Positions 1 through 10,232 of a stretch of 64,000 nucleotides of DNA are shown piece by piece. This stretch comes from Diplonema japonicum (lineage: Eukaryota; Euglenozoa; Diplonemea; Diplonemida; Diplonemidae), in NCBI GenBank assembly GCA_964019335.1, contig OZ025660.1, forward strand, positions 682,001 through 746,000, read 5' to 3'. Position 1 is the stretch's first letter; every line of letters starts with the position of its first letter. A program made the translations under genes and the position numbers. The notes under the pieces were generated by a model, which was not told the DNA's origin, searched no databases, and was given only the letters and a program-made list of their open reading frames with translations.

Positions 1-1750
1 CCGATCTCACGGGCCACGTTGTTGATGATGTTGGTGTACCTCGGGTGGTTCCCGTCGGTGCCATCGAAGCCCTCAAGCGGGTTGGCGGCCGTCTCGTTGG
101 TGTACCCCCAGGCGGCCATGCTGTTCCCACCAATCCATGCGAACTCGTTGCGGCTGACTGTGGCATTGCGGTTGTACCCACTCACGAACTGTTGTGTTGT
201 TGTTTGAATGTCACATTGCATACCACGCCGTTCCCGTCAATGCGGGTGATGAAGTTGCTGTCAACGGTGCACTGCTCGGTGCCCTCCAAAAAGACCGCCC
301 CCATCCTTTCCAGACCCCAGTCACCACCAGAGGGAACGCCGTGAGGGTCCATGTAAGTGTAGCGGGTGGCGGTCATCTTCAGCCCACGAATGGTGACACC
401 GACAATGGGGTTCCAGCGGGTCTCCGCAGTGAGGTTGAAGAGAGTCTTGATCTGGGGGATGACGTACTCCCCGTCGGCAGGTGGGGCACCAGTCGCATTG
501 TGGTAGAAGTACATCTTCTTCGCTGCCCTGTCGTAGAAGAACTCGTTCGGGTAGTCGAACTCCTCGAACACGTTCTCAATGAACCAGTCACCACCTACGT
601 TGCTCCCCCTGGAGCCCTGGAATCCACCAAGCCCGAATGTGATGTTGTTGGTGGTGGTGTCGTAAGCACCTGCCTCGAACATCCAGTTTGCCCACCGTGC
701 GGGCCTGAACGCGTTCACAATGGCACCCTCCATCGTCTTGTAGGGCATGTGAAGCCCAGAGTCAGGCCCGCCGTTGTGAGGAGCAATTACAGACGCATTT
801 GGAGTCACGCCACGTGGCAAGCGGAAGGGGAAGGCACCACCACCAGAGGTGTTCTGGGAGCACCAGTAAGAGACAGGAGGTGTGTAGATATCGCAAGGGC
901 CCCCAATGCCCACCATGTACTCCTTGAAGCCGAAAGTGGTGAAGTTCCTCATCTGCGAAGGGTTCGTGTTGGTGACGTACTTCTGTGTTCCCTGCTTGGA
1001 GAAGTCAGGGGGGGTCCAGATGCCGGCAGAGCTGGGAATCATCTGCACACCTTGAGGGTTGCCCGCCTCCTCCTGCCTCTCAGGGAGTTCGACGTTCCCG
1101 TTGGGGTAGCGTGCCCTCGTGGCACGGACCCCGTTCATCTGGAAGCCCCACGCGTAGTCGATGCCTGCCTGCGACATGTCTGCGGTGTACATGTTGTTCC
1201 CGTTCGCGACATTGTACGGCTGCCAGTCAAGACCCACCTTCTTCCCCCCGCTCACCGTCACCGCCTCCCCGTTGTAGTTCTGGATCGTGAGGTCCTTGTT
1301 CTCAGCCGTCACCTGAACCGCCTCAGTGAGGTAGCATGTCCCCGCCCGCAGGTTCACCGTTGTCTGCTGCCCCTTCCCTTTCGTCACCGCTGCCTGGATA
1401 GTCTTCAGGGGTGCCGTGATCGACCCGGAGTTCCCGTCGCTCCCCGTCGCGCAGTCCACGAACAACACTGCCGCGTCACCGGGCCTCGATGTGGGGAACG
1501 GGCCCCTCTTCGCCTCCTGGTCGGCGGGGGTGAAGCTCGGGATTCCACCAGTGTAGTTCTGGCAGTCCTTGTTCAGACCCAGTGCGTAGTACAGGTTCTC
1601 GAACTTCCCAAGTCGGGGGACGGTCTTCTGCCCGTACTCCCATGCGAGCTTCCTCATCTTACAGTTGAATGACTCGGGGCCATTGCTCCATACAGCTGTC
1701 GAGGTCTGCGCTGCCCCGAGCAGCAGCATCGCCATCGCGAGTGTTTTCAT
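1..1750 (-). CDS. Secreted right-handed beta-helix protein (3' end beyond window)
   Basis: Starts at 1750 with a hydrophobic signal peptide (MKTLAMAMLLLGAAQTSTA). Exon 1 is 224-1750. A 35-nt intron (189-223, GTATGC...ACAG) joins in phase 0 to a second exon (1-188) that stays open to the window edge and continues the fold (FVSGYNRNATVSRNEFAW...). Without splicing the frame would stop at 182. The segment around residues 95-120 (FVDCATGSDGNSGS...PLKTIQAAV) is the usual entry to right-handed parallel beta-helix proteins of the DUF1565/pectate-lyase-like fold, and the later SNFITRIDGNGV and NEFAWIGGNSMAAWG stretches look like helix rungs. Family knowledge: such secreted helices are mostly polysaccharide lyases, epimerases or glycoside hydrolases. 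No catalytic residues could be assigned, so substrate is unknown. Fold fairly sure; activity not. Confidence 0.85.
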
Positions 1751-1787
1751 TTTAGTTTAGAAGTTCTGTGGTTGCGTGATGATGTGG

Positions 1788-2157
1788 TTAGGCATTGCCA
1801 TCACACTCGGAAGAAACTGGCCCGCTTATAAGCTTGCTGAAAGCTTCCTTCTTTCTTCACTTCTCCTCTTGCATCAGGACTGGAGGATGGTATCTTTACT
1901 GCGAAAGGCCTTCCGTGGCACCCGTGCTGTGTTCCTCCCTGGGTTGCTGAAAAAGAAAGCCAGACAGCACACCGGCAAGTTTTGAGATCTTGTACCAGAT
2001 AAAGGGAACCTGTGCAAGGTATGTAAGAGACCTCACAGGAGGGTTGCTGGTACTCCTTTTGGGGTTCGATTGGTTTCCTATTCTCGTCCATTTCCTTCTC
2101 TCGCACCAGTATTATCCCGCAACCCTTACCACAAAGGGCACTGGTCCTTGATGGCTC
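1788..2157. repeat. Dispersed repeat, copy A
   Basis: About 370 bp sharing long near-identical blocks with copies at 4533-4936 and 4964-5130: a GCTTATAAGCTTGCTGAAAGC block, a block beginning CATCAGGACTGGAGGATGG, one around ACCTCACAGGAGGGTTGC, and one ending GGGCACTGGTCCTTGATGG. A decayed fragment sits at about 2265-2352. It is open for 60-90 codons on both strands, but the readings differ between copies, so I do not call it coding. Nature unknown: retroposon, relic gene or noncoding RNA family. Confidence 0.75.
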
Positions 2158-3185
2158 TTCTTCCTTGTTGTTTTCTGTCCAAGGGTCTCACGCTGATAAA
2201 GCTCCCATTCCAAGCATGAGGTGCCCAACGGGTGGTATGTACAGCGTTGCTGTTTCTTCTTCTTCTATCCCAATCTCTCGCATCGCTTCACAACCAGCAC
2301 CCTATTCAGAGAGGGAACAGGCTGTTACAAGCTTGCTGCAAGTTTTCAAAAAAAAAGAAAAAAAGCTTGTGCCGCTTATCTCGCAGGTTTTTGACCCTCA
2401 CTTGAACCAGCAACATGGGTTCGCAAGGAACACGAAACACTGCTGCGCTCGTGTGTTGTGTGTGCCCACATGTCTCGCACCCCTCCAACGCCTCTTTCAT
2501 GTATGAAGAACGCGAAGTGGTGTTAATTAAGGGTGCTCTCCTTTCCTTCTACTTCCCCTCCAGCCCCCTTCTTTTTTACCCCCGCAACGTGCTTCTTCCC
2601 TCCCTTTCTTCATGGAAGACATCAGAAGAGGTGTAGTTCGTTTATAATGTTCCATTTCACGCCCCCCCCAGGGGGAGGTCATCTAACCGCAATATCGTGT
2701 CTCATCATCTGTCTGCTGAAGCTGTGCGAACAAACGGAGAGGGTGCCCCTCAAAGAAATCTAACTGACAAAGATTCCTGCTAGGCGCACGTGGGCAGGAC
2801 GGTAGATCAAAAGACGAATGGAATTGCCTAGAAGGTACGAGCTAATGTAGTCCCCACAGCATGCATCTTTAAAAGAATTAGTAGAAACTCACAAAAAAAT
2901 AAAGAATAACATAAACTCAAAGTGGGAAGTAGTAGCACAACCCAGGAAAAAGAAAAAGAACAGGTTCCAAGGTGGGAATGCCCCACCGAGGATATAAAAA
3001 GAACAAACCGAGAGGGAGGAAGTGTGTGGAGTGTAACCGGACATGTCGTGTCGGGCTACGAATAATAGAAATAGAAGGGACACTCGCCTCATAAGTGGGC
3101 GAAAAACATTTATTTTTTTCTTATAAAACAGATTGCTTGAACAAAAGACACGATGCGCATCACACAATGTAATGTAGTACCAGCT
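2158..3185. other. Intergenic and LPMO-1 downstream flank
   Basis: No gene seen. 2265-2352 is a decayed piece of the dispersed repeat. From about 2852 to 3185 the sequence matches the 3' flank of the second LPMO gene (36954-37280), including the stretch CCCCACAGCATGCATCT, which in the right-hand copy overlaps the start codon of the RBBP4-like gene. Confidence 0.7.
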
Positions 3186-4247
3186 TCAGCCAATCTTGTA
3201 GCCCAGGTGGTTTCCGCCGGTGAGGCACTGAGCGTACCACCTGCTCTGCTTGTAGCAGGAGGCCCCGCCGGAGCAGCAGGTGGGGGCGTGAAGGCAGCCC
3301 CCCCACTCCGGGATCGCCGTGCGGCAACCAGAGGAAGGAGGGGGAACAGGAACGGGGACAGGTGGAACAGGAACAGGAGGAGTGGGAGGAGTGGGGACAG
3401 GTGGTGTGTTCCCCGCTGCAGGGATGCACTGGGAATACCATTGGCTCTGCCTGTCGCACACCGCCCCTTGCGTGCAGCAGTGCATCGCGCTCGTGCAAGC
3501 CCCCCACATGGGAATCGTCCTCGAGCACCCTGTGGTGGGGGGAACAGGGACAGGGGGAACGGGAACGGGGGGAACAGGAACAGGTGGGACAGGAACAGGA
3601 GGAGTGGGAGGGGTGGGAACAGGGGGAACAGGAACAGGAGGAACAGGGTTCCCACCGCCACCACCACCACCACCACCACCTCCACTGAAGTCCAAGTCAA
3701 CAGCGTTGTAGAAGCTTGCGGCGGTGTCACCGACATCCCAGATGGCGAGGACAACGTGGTAGCCCGACTTGGAGGGGAGGGTGCAGGAGTGGGTCGTCAC
3801 CATCGGGGGCTTCACCATCCCGCCCGCCACGGAGCAGAAGGGAGCATCCTCGAAGCTGCCCCTCCCGAGGGGGGCGTTCTGGTTCCACCCATCCTTCGTG
3901 ATGTAGTACCTCCAGTCCAGGGTCACGTGGTTCGCCGTGAACTGCCAGGTGAAGTCGGTCCTGCCCCCGCTCGCTGCCGTCTTCGCCCACCTGCTCGAAG
4001 ACTGCTCGTTCAGAGGGGCCCAGGTCGCGCTCCCCGCCGCCGCCAGCTGCCCGTCCGGAGGACCGCTCGCTGGGTACCGGTCCGGTCCCTCCACACTCTG
4101 CGGCTCGTACTGCACCCCTCCGCACCCGCTGTTTGTCTTCAGCTTGCACGCGTAGTTCCGAGAAGGCGGGCTCATCACGTAGCCGTGTCCCTCAACCCGC
4201 ACCACTGCTGCCGCTGCCAGCAGCATCGGAAGTCCCAAACGCTTCAT
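3186..4247 (-). CDS. AA10 lytic polysaccharide monooxygenase with two CBM1 modules, copy 1
   Basis: 353 aa, single exon. Signal peptide 1-20 is followed directly by His21 (HGYVMSPPSRN), the mature N-terminal histidine of copper LPMOs; the second histidine-brace residue is His107 in FTANHVTLDWRYYIT, and the axial aromatic lies in ASFYNAVDLDF (residues 177-187). This is the LPMO_10/chitin-bind-3 family, which cleaves chitin or cellulose oxidatively outside the cell. After a poly-Gly stretch (188-199) and a PVPPVP linker come two CBM1-like cysteine modules, about 240-276 (CTSAMHCCTQGAVC...WYSQC) and 307-345, the fungal-type cellulose binder. A close paralogue lies at 37281-38336. The start is chosen by the signal peptide and the required mature His. 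Substrate (cellulose or chitin) is inferred from the modules, not proven. Confidence 0.95.
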   Translation of the reverse strand: MKRLGLPMLLAAAAVVRVEGHGYVMSPPSRNYACKLKTNSGCGGVQYEPQSVEGPDRYPASGPPDGQLAAAGSATWAPLNEQSSSRWAKTAASGGRTDFTWQFTANHVTLDWRYYITKDGWNQNAPLGRGSFEDAPFCSVAGGMVKPPMVTTHSCTLPSKSGYHVVLAIWDVGDTAASFYNAVDLDFSGGGGGGGGGGGNPVPPVPVPPVPTPPTPPVPVPPVPVPPVPVPPVPVPPTTGCSRTIPMWGACTSAMHCCTQGAVCDRQSQWYSQCIPAAGNTPPVPTPPTPPVPVPPVPVPVPPPSSGCRTAIPEWGGCLHAPTCCSGGASCYKQSRWYAQCLTGGNHLGYKIG

Positions 4248-4532
4248 TTCTGTTTTTTGTCTTTTCTTTTTTGTTGTGTGGAAACTGTGGAGTGAAATAG
4301 AAACAGTGATTAAACAGTACAGTGAACCCCCTCTTCCACTAGTGGAATGAATGGATCAGTTTCCTTCTGTCATTTATGTGTTAAAGGGGAATCAGGAGAC
4401 TGTGTCTTCATAGAATGGACCAATGTTCTTTAACTACGGTGTCATCATGTATTTCCTCCCATCCACCTTCCCTCCCTCGCCTTCTGTTTCTGCGCGCTCC
4501 ACAGGCATGCAGGGATCCCCTGCTGCTTGGGG

Positions 4533-4936
4533 TCTCTCGCATTGCTTCACAACCATCACCCTATTAAGAGGGAACTGGCTCGCTTATAAGCTTGCTGAAA
4601 GCTTTTTTCCCTCCATTCCCATCACTCTCCTCTTGCATCAGGACTGGAGGATGGTATCTTTACTGCGAAAGGCCTTCCGTGGCACCCGTGCTGTGTTCCT
4701 CCCTGGGTTGCTGAAAAAGAAAGCCAACCACACCGACAAATTTGGAGATCTTGCACCAGATAAAGGGAACCTGTGCAAGGTAGGTAAAAGACCTCACAGG
4801 AGGGTTGCCGGTACTCCTTTTTTTTTTTTTTTTTTGTAACGTTCGACCTAATTGGTTTCCTGTTCTCTGCCCCTTCTCTCGCACCAGTATTATCCCGCAA
4901 CCCTTACCACAAAGGGCACTGGTCCTTGATGGTGCT
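4533..4936. repeat. Dispersed repeat, copy B
   Basis: The most complete copy, beginning TCTCGCATTGCTTCACAACC and ending GGCACTGGTCCTTGATGG. It differs from copy A by point changes and a poly-T insertion near 4820-4836. Copy C starts about 430 bp after its start, so B and C are a partial tandem pair. Confidence 0.75.
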
Positions 4937-4963
4937 TTCATTGGTTACTCTTCCCCGGAACTG

Positions 4964-5130
4964 TCTCGCATTGCTTCACAACCATCACCCTATTAAGAGG
5001 GAACTGGCTCGCTTATAAGCTTGCTGAAAGCTTTTTTCCCTCCATTCCCATCACTCTCCTCTTGCATCAGGACTGGAGGATGGTATCTTTACTGCGAAAG
5101 GCCTTCCGTGGCACCCGTGCTGTGTTCCTC
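4964..5130. repeat. Dispersed repeat, copy C (truncated)
   Basis: Almost identical to the first 167 bp of copy B. Identity stops abruptly after GTGCTGTGTTCCTC at 5130, within the unit, so this copy is truncated. Confidence 0.75.
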
Positions 5131-5485
5131 GAGCTTTCACTTCACGTGCTCTTTTCTTCTTCTTTGTGTCCTCATCTCCCGCCCACTTTCACCCTGCAGC
5201 ACGGAGGGCGGTGGAATTTTCTTTTTTTTAAAAGCATACAAGCAAAGCCTGTTCCATTCCTCAGGCGAAAAGACAAGGCGAGTGCGCACAACGGATACAA
5301 AACTCCTTTCTCAAGAAACAAATGGTTTCTGTTCAATCACCAATAAAAAAAAAAGAATATTTAGAAGAAGAAAAATAAAAAGATTTTAAAAAAAAAAATA
5401 AAAGAAGAACGATTTTGCTAGATTCTTTTTCCTATCCCCCTTTTTTTGTTTATTTGTTAATTATAGAAAAGCCTGTAAAGGCTCA

Positions 5486-6504
5486 TCACGACACCACACA
5501 ACAAGTCTGCTTGGGGAGCACCGGCTCTTCATGACGATGAAGGCTGGTAGACATGGGACTGGGGCACCCAATATGGTCAGAAACGCCCCAGCTAATCACT
5601 TTCTTGTCAGTTGACGCAGAAAAAAGAGTGCAACCGTGAAGCAACAGCGAGGTTACGTTTCGCTCGTGGAGGACGAGAGTCTCGGGTTGGGGTTTGGGAT
5701 CCTTTGTGTTCCATATTTTGATCTCACCGTCCTTGCTAGAGCTGAAAATGGTGCCTACAATGTTGGCAGTGTTGCTTGCTTCCTGCAGGTGCAATTTTTA
5801 TTCCCCCCCCCAAAAAAAAATACCGTGAGCTGCCAGAAGAGAACACTCCTAACTGCCTTGCAATGCCCGGAGAATTTTCTAACAACCTCACCAGTGTACG
5901 TAGCGAGTACAATGAGTCCGTTTTCACACCCAATGACCAGTAATGTATCCGTGACGGAGAAGGTAGATATTGACCAAGTCAGAGATTGTGTGATCACTGT
6001 GGGAATGTGATCGGCTTGCCAGCGAACGATAGTGCTGCCTGAGGCTGACCAAAGCGAGCCAGATCGATACCGTATTCCAGTAACAGGGGAAGTGTGTATA
6101 TTTTTCAGACTGGGCTCTCGGCGAAAATTTTTGTCGCTTGACGAAGAAAAGAGATGGATAGCGGTTGATTCTGTGGTATAGTAGACAACCCCCGTGCCTG
6201 GTGCCATGCCAGTCACGGGTCCTTGAAGGTCCGCGATGGTCTGCAGCAGTGGGAACGGGTATGTGTCACCGCGTATGTTGATTGTCTTGTCGTCGCCGCC
6301 CGTCCAGAGGTACCCGTTATGGCACATTAAGCACATGACTCCGCCTTGGTGGCCTTTGATGACCTCCACCAAGCCTTTGTTGAGGTCGTTGATGCCGATT
6401 TCGCCGTCGCTGCCCCCTGCTGCGAGTAGCATACCATCGCATAGCTCTAAAGACATAACCCTCGTTCGTTGCTTGAACGTCTGCAGCGGTGTCCTCCCGA
6501 GAAG
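5486..6504 (-). CDS. WD40-repeat protein with C-terminal CaaX box (5' end uncertain)
   Basis: Two sure exons, 5824-6504 and 5486-5782, joined by a 41-nt intron (5783-5823, GTATTT...TGCAG) in phase 0 (...SVLFWQLT|EASNTANIVG...). At least five beta-propeller blades are visible, with turns such as GGSDGEIGIND, GGDDKTINIRG, SSKDGEIKIWN and SASTDKKVISW. The protein ends TCCVVS, a good CaaX prenylation signal, suggesting a membrane-tethered scaffold. The 5' end is unclear: an acceptor at 6505-6507 gives the longest exon. A possible 26-codon first exon (6854-6931, start MVHVPVLVPIEW) would join in phase 0 over a 349-nt homopolymer-filled intron; otherwise translation starts at the Met at 6456. Partner and pathway unknown. 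Confidence 0.85.
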
Positions 6505-7058
6505 CTGTTTTTTTTTTCTCTTTTTTTTTCCCTCCTTTTTTTAAAAAAAAATAATAATGGTATACCATTTTTTTTAAAACTCTTTTTCGGGTTTTTTTAC
6601 CAGTTGTACATTTTTACCCCCTCTTTTTTATTTCCTTTTGTTTTTTTTTTTTTGAGCATTGAAGGGGGGGGGGGGGGGGGGGTGGCAGTATAAAAAAAAT
6701 AGAAAAAAAAGTTGGGCTGGGACTAAAAAAAAAAAAAGAAAAGGAAAAAAAAATGAAATAAAATAAAAAGTTGACGGAAAAGGAAAATAAAACCCGGTAC
6801 AAGAAGAAAAAAAAAAAGCATCAAAAAAGGTAAATAAAATAGTCCATGGGTACTTCATTTTGTTGTGAAGTGGGGCTTGTGCGCTGTGTGGATGGCCATT
6901 CTATTGGAACAAGAACTGGCACATGGACCATCCTTTTTGAGAATTCGAAAATGAGAAAATGAAGGAGGGGGAAAAGAAGAACGGAAAAAGAAAAGAAATG
7001 GAAAAGATAAAAGTTACTTGGCGATCACGCCATCGGTCAACATCCAGCATGTGCATGT
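6505..7058. other. Homopolymer-rich spacer or long intron
   Basis: Runs of T, A and G, including about 20 G near 6663-6682. It may hold the first exon of the WD40 gene (6854-6931). Nothing else seen. Confidence 0.5.
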
Positions 7059-7433
7059 CTATTTAAGGGTCTGCAGGTAGGAGATGAGGTCAGCCCTGTC
7101 CTTCTCCTTCTTGAGACCGGCGAAGGCCATCTTGTTACCGGGCATGAACTTCTTGGGGTTTGTGATGTACTCGTCAAGGACCTCCTCAGACCAGGTAACA
7201 CCTGACTCGGAGTTGGCCTTCGAGTAGGCGAACCCAGGGACTGTGCCTGAGGTACGGCCCACGATCCCGAACAGGTTGGGGCCCACACCGTTGGAACCGC
7301 CCTGGGATTTTTTTTTTTTTTTTCCACCCCCACTTTTTTTTTCTTAAAATACCTCAGCGAAAGTGTGGCACTGGCCAGCACGGGTCTGGGCGAGCTTTCC
7401 ACCCTTGGCAACGTTACCGTCTTTGTACGACAT
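7059..7433 (-). CDS. Cytochrome c, copy 1 (single-cysteine haem motif)
   Basis: Exon 1 (7353-7433) and exon 2 (7059-7301) flank a 51-nt intron (7302-7352, GTATTT...CCCAG), giving 107 aa, normal for mitochondrial cytochrome c. It shuttles electrons from complex III to complex IV in the intermembrane space. Exon 1 ends in [10 protein letters not shown]: the haem site is Ala-Gly-Gln-Cys-His, with the first of the two usual cysteines replaced by Ala. [13 protein letters not shown], the Met haem ligand in [13 protein letters not shown], and the C-terminal helix [13 protein letters not shown] are all normal. A one-cysteine haem attachment is characteristic of Euglenozoa. Start chosen as the only ATG giving the family N-terminus. 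The second copy at 8174-8551 encodes the same protein. Confidence 0.97.
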
Positions 7434-8173
7434 TTTTTTTTTTAGATGATAAAAATTAATTCACTGTTTTGACTTCTTATCCCTCTTGGTTCTGACCCTC
7501 GTCCTCACGCCTTGGAAGATGCTTTTCTATGTGAGCCTACCGTCTTCACAGAAAGGACCTATGTTCCTCAACTATGCCACGCAAGGGCGCAAGGGTAACA
7601 GAGACAAGAACGGCAGGACGTCAAGCAGGTAGTTGGGAGAAAAGCTCAAACCCGCAAACCCGACAACGATTTTATTTCACTTGCTGTTTTCCTCACACGG
7701 ATCAGCTTTTTTTTGGGGGGGTTTCCTTAAGGTAATACAGGGTAGCTATTTTGCCGTGGCAATTTAAGGGGAAGTAAAGCACTTATTCCCACTTTTAAGG
7801 GCCGGGACGGGCCTCAGATGGCTAAAAATAGTCAAAATACCCCCATCCCAAAAAAGGTTTTTCAAGTTTCGTGTTAAATAATAAGTGAAGAAATGAAGAG
7901 TGAAAAAAAGGGGGGGGGGGGAGGTGTGGTCTCTTCTCAGCAGCAGCAGCAGCAAGAAAAGACTCAAAAGAAACAAAATTGACTATGATTGGAAGCGAAT
8001 CTAGCAACAGCCCATCTCCTCAGCAGCAGCAGCAGTGAGATACAGACCCAAAAGGGGAAAAAAAAAAAAAAAGAAAAAAAAAATGCGAATTGAGAATCGA
8101 ACGGCACAGCAGCACGCACGGCCTAGTCGGGTGTAACGAAAAAGAAAAAAGGAAACAGATTGAGCCATAAGGC
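7434..8173. other. Spacer between the cytochrome c genes
   Basis: No gene seen. It contains AGC trinucleotide runs (7940-7955 and 8022-8035) and homopolymers. It is not duplicated outside the coding repeats. Confidence 0.6.
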
Positions 8174-8551
8174 TTATTTAAGGGTCTGCAGGTAGGAGAT
8201 GAGGTCAGCCCTGTCCTTCTCCTTCTTGAGACCGGCGAAGGCCATCTTGTTACCGGGCATGAACTTCTTGGGGTTTGTGATGTACTCGTCAAGGACCTCC
8301 TCAGACCAGGTAACACCTGACTCGGAGTTGGCCTTCGAGTAGGCGAACCCAGGGACTGTGCCTGAGGTACGGCCCACGATCCCGAACAGGTTGGGGCCCA
8401 CACCGTTGGAACCGCCCTGGGATTTTTTTTTTTTTTTTTTTCCACCCCCACTTTTTTTTTCTTAAAATACCTCAGCGAAAGTGTGGCACTGGCCAGCACG
8501 GGTCTGGGCGAGCTTTCCACCCTTGGCAACGTTACCGTCTTTGTACGACAT
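8174..8551 (-). CDS. Cytochrome c, copy 2 (single-cysteine haem motif)
   Basis: Exon 1 is 8471-8551, exon 2 is 8174-8416, and the intron (8417-8470) is 54 nt, three longer than in copy 1 only because of a longer poly-T run. By eye the coding sequence is base-for-base identical to copy 1, so the product is the same 107-aa cytochrome c with the AGQCH haem site. Homology begins at the ATG and ends within a few bases of the stop; upstream and downstream flanks are unrelated. The two genes may be controlled differently, since nothing 5' of the ATG is shared. Confidence 0.97.
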
Positions 8552-9319
8552 TTTCCCCCCTCTCTCTTCTTTTTTTTTTGTTGATAAATAAGTGTGCTGT
8601 TGAGAAGGAATGCGAAAAGTGGGTTGCAAAAGGGAAGGACGGGAAAAAAACAGGGAAAAAAAAAAGCCAAACTGGTGTATGATCCATCTGGTGTTTAATT
8701 AGGTCAATATTAGCCTCTGGGCACACCCGGGTTCCCCGAGCCAAGATGGTGTTTAATATGTCAACATCGGGAAAATGAGAAGACAGGGAGGAGTAGGAAA
8801 GCTCAGAGTGAGTTCTTGTCATCTCTTGCGATAACGGATTCAGCATCCAAGACGCCTCCCAAAATAACCACGGGTGCATGATTTGTTGGTGATGCCCTAC
8901 GTGGCTGCTTGGCGTCGGTCTGGAGAGATTCCTGGGAGTGCAAGTGCAAGAGTGAATGCGATATTGTAACTCGTTATTTTAACCGGCAAATACTAAATTT
9001 TGGGGATTTGACTCAAGTGTTGATACAAGGTGTATGCTGCGGTATAAGAAAAAAAAAAATAAATAGGGGTAAAATATAGAAAAAGGAATAGCAATAGGAG
9101 GAAAGGGTAAGAAGGGGGAAAAGGGATGGAAAAAGAGAAGGAAAAAAAAAAAAAAAGATAGCACCCAATAAAAAAAAATAAAAAAAAAACCATAACCAAT
9201 AGCAGTGAGGGGAGAAGGGAAACCTAGGGGGAAGAAAAAGAAAAAAAAGGCACATTAATAGGAAATGCACCGCCAGCAGGAGGGAGTTTGAGGAAGAGAG
9301 GCAGGCAGAAGGTAGAGTA

Positions 9320-9352
<33 letters not shown>

Positions 9353-10188
9353 CACATTCAGAGAGAAGGAATAAAGGTAATAAAGAGAGGTAGTGAACTA
9401 TGCTTTTGCTGCTTGGGTAAGATGGAAGGAAGGGGGGGGTGGTAAAGGTCCCCTTCGCTTGTTGTTGGGGGAGGGAAAGGGAGGGGGGAAACCCAATAAA
9501 AAAAAAAAGAAGAAGAAAAAAAAGAGCGAGTGAACTGTGTTCGCTATTCACTACCACAGTCCACCCACATTCTTTACGGTCAGTCTTAACCTTCTTAACA
9601 AGATCTCGCCCCCCCCCAAAAAAAAAGAAATATAAAAATTTTTGGGCGTTAGGGCTAGTGTTGACAAGTCTCTTCCCCCCCCCCCTTTTTTTACTGCCTT
9701 TTAGTTTTTTTTTTTAATTCTTTCTTTTCTCCCATTTGACGTGTTGCGGTACCCCCCCCCCCCCCCCCCCCCACCCTTTAATGGACCAAAGTACCGTATT
9801 AAAAACAAACAAACAAAAATAGTTTTGGGTTTTGAGACCATTTCCCCCCAAATTTTGCTCAGAATGCACCAACCATTTCTATCAAAGGTCGTTAATGAGG
9901 CTTATTTCTATCCCCAATAAGAGGCATGAAACTCTACCAATTGGAAACACGGTTAGATCCAAAGGGGAAGGGGAAGGGGAGGGGGGTGAAGACATTTGAC
10001 GAAAAGAAAGTAATCATTTTTTTTTAAACCCTTAGAACTTACTCACCAATTGTCTGAAATCTTTTTTTTTTTTCCCTATCACTTTTTTTAATCTTTTTTA
10101 AAAGAAAAAGGGGGGGGGGGGACCGAATGGGGAGGGGGGAAAAAGGGAGGGGAGTTGAGGTGCTATAAAAAAGAAGAAAAAAAAAGAA

Positions 10189-10232
<44 letters not shown>

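Larger units (their letters stand above)
4248..5485. other. Intergenic with dispersed repeat copies B and C
   Basis: No gene seen. The first 60-100 bases share weak similarity with the 5' flank of LPMO copy 2. Two head-to-tail copies of the dispersed repeat fill 4533-5130; the rest is AT-rich low-complexity DNA. Confidence 0.6.

Noticed and set aside
194-1672. Plus-strand open frame over the beta-helix gene
   Set aside because: Antisense shadow, Val/Arg/His-rich with no fold; the minus strand encodes a secreted beta helix.
3153-4295. Plus-strand open frame of about 380 codons over LPMO copy 1
   Set aside because: Shadow of the LPMO gene; no domain, and the minus strand shows signal peptide, copper ligands and CBM1 modules.
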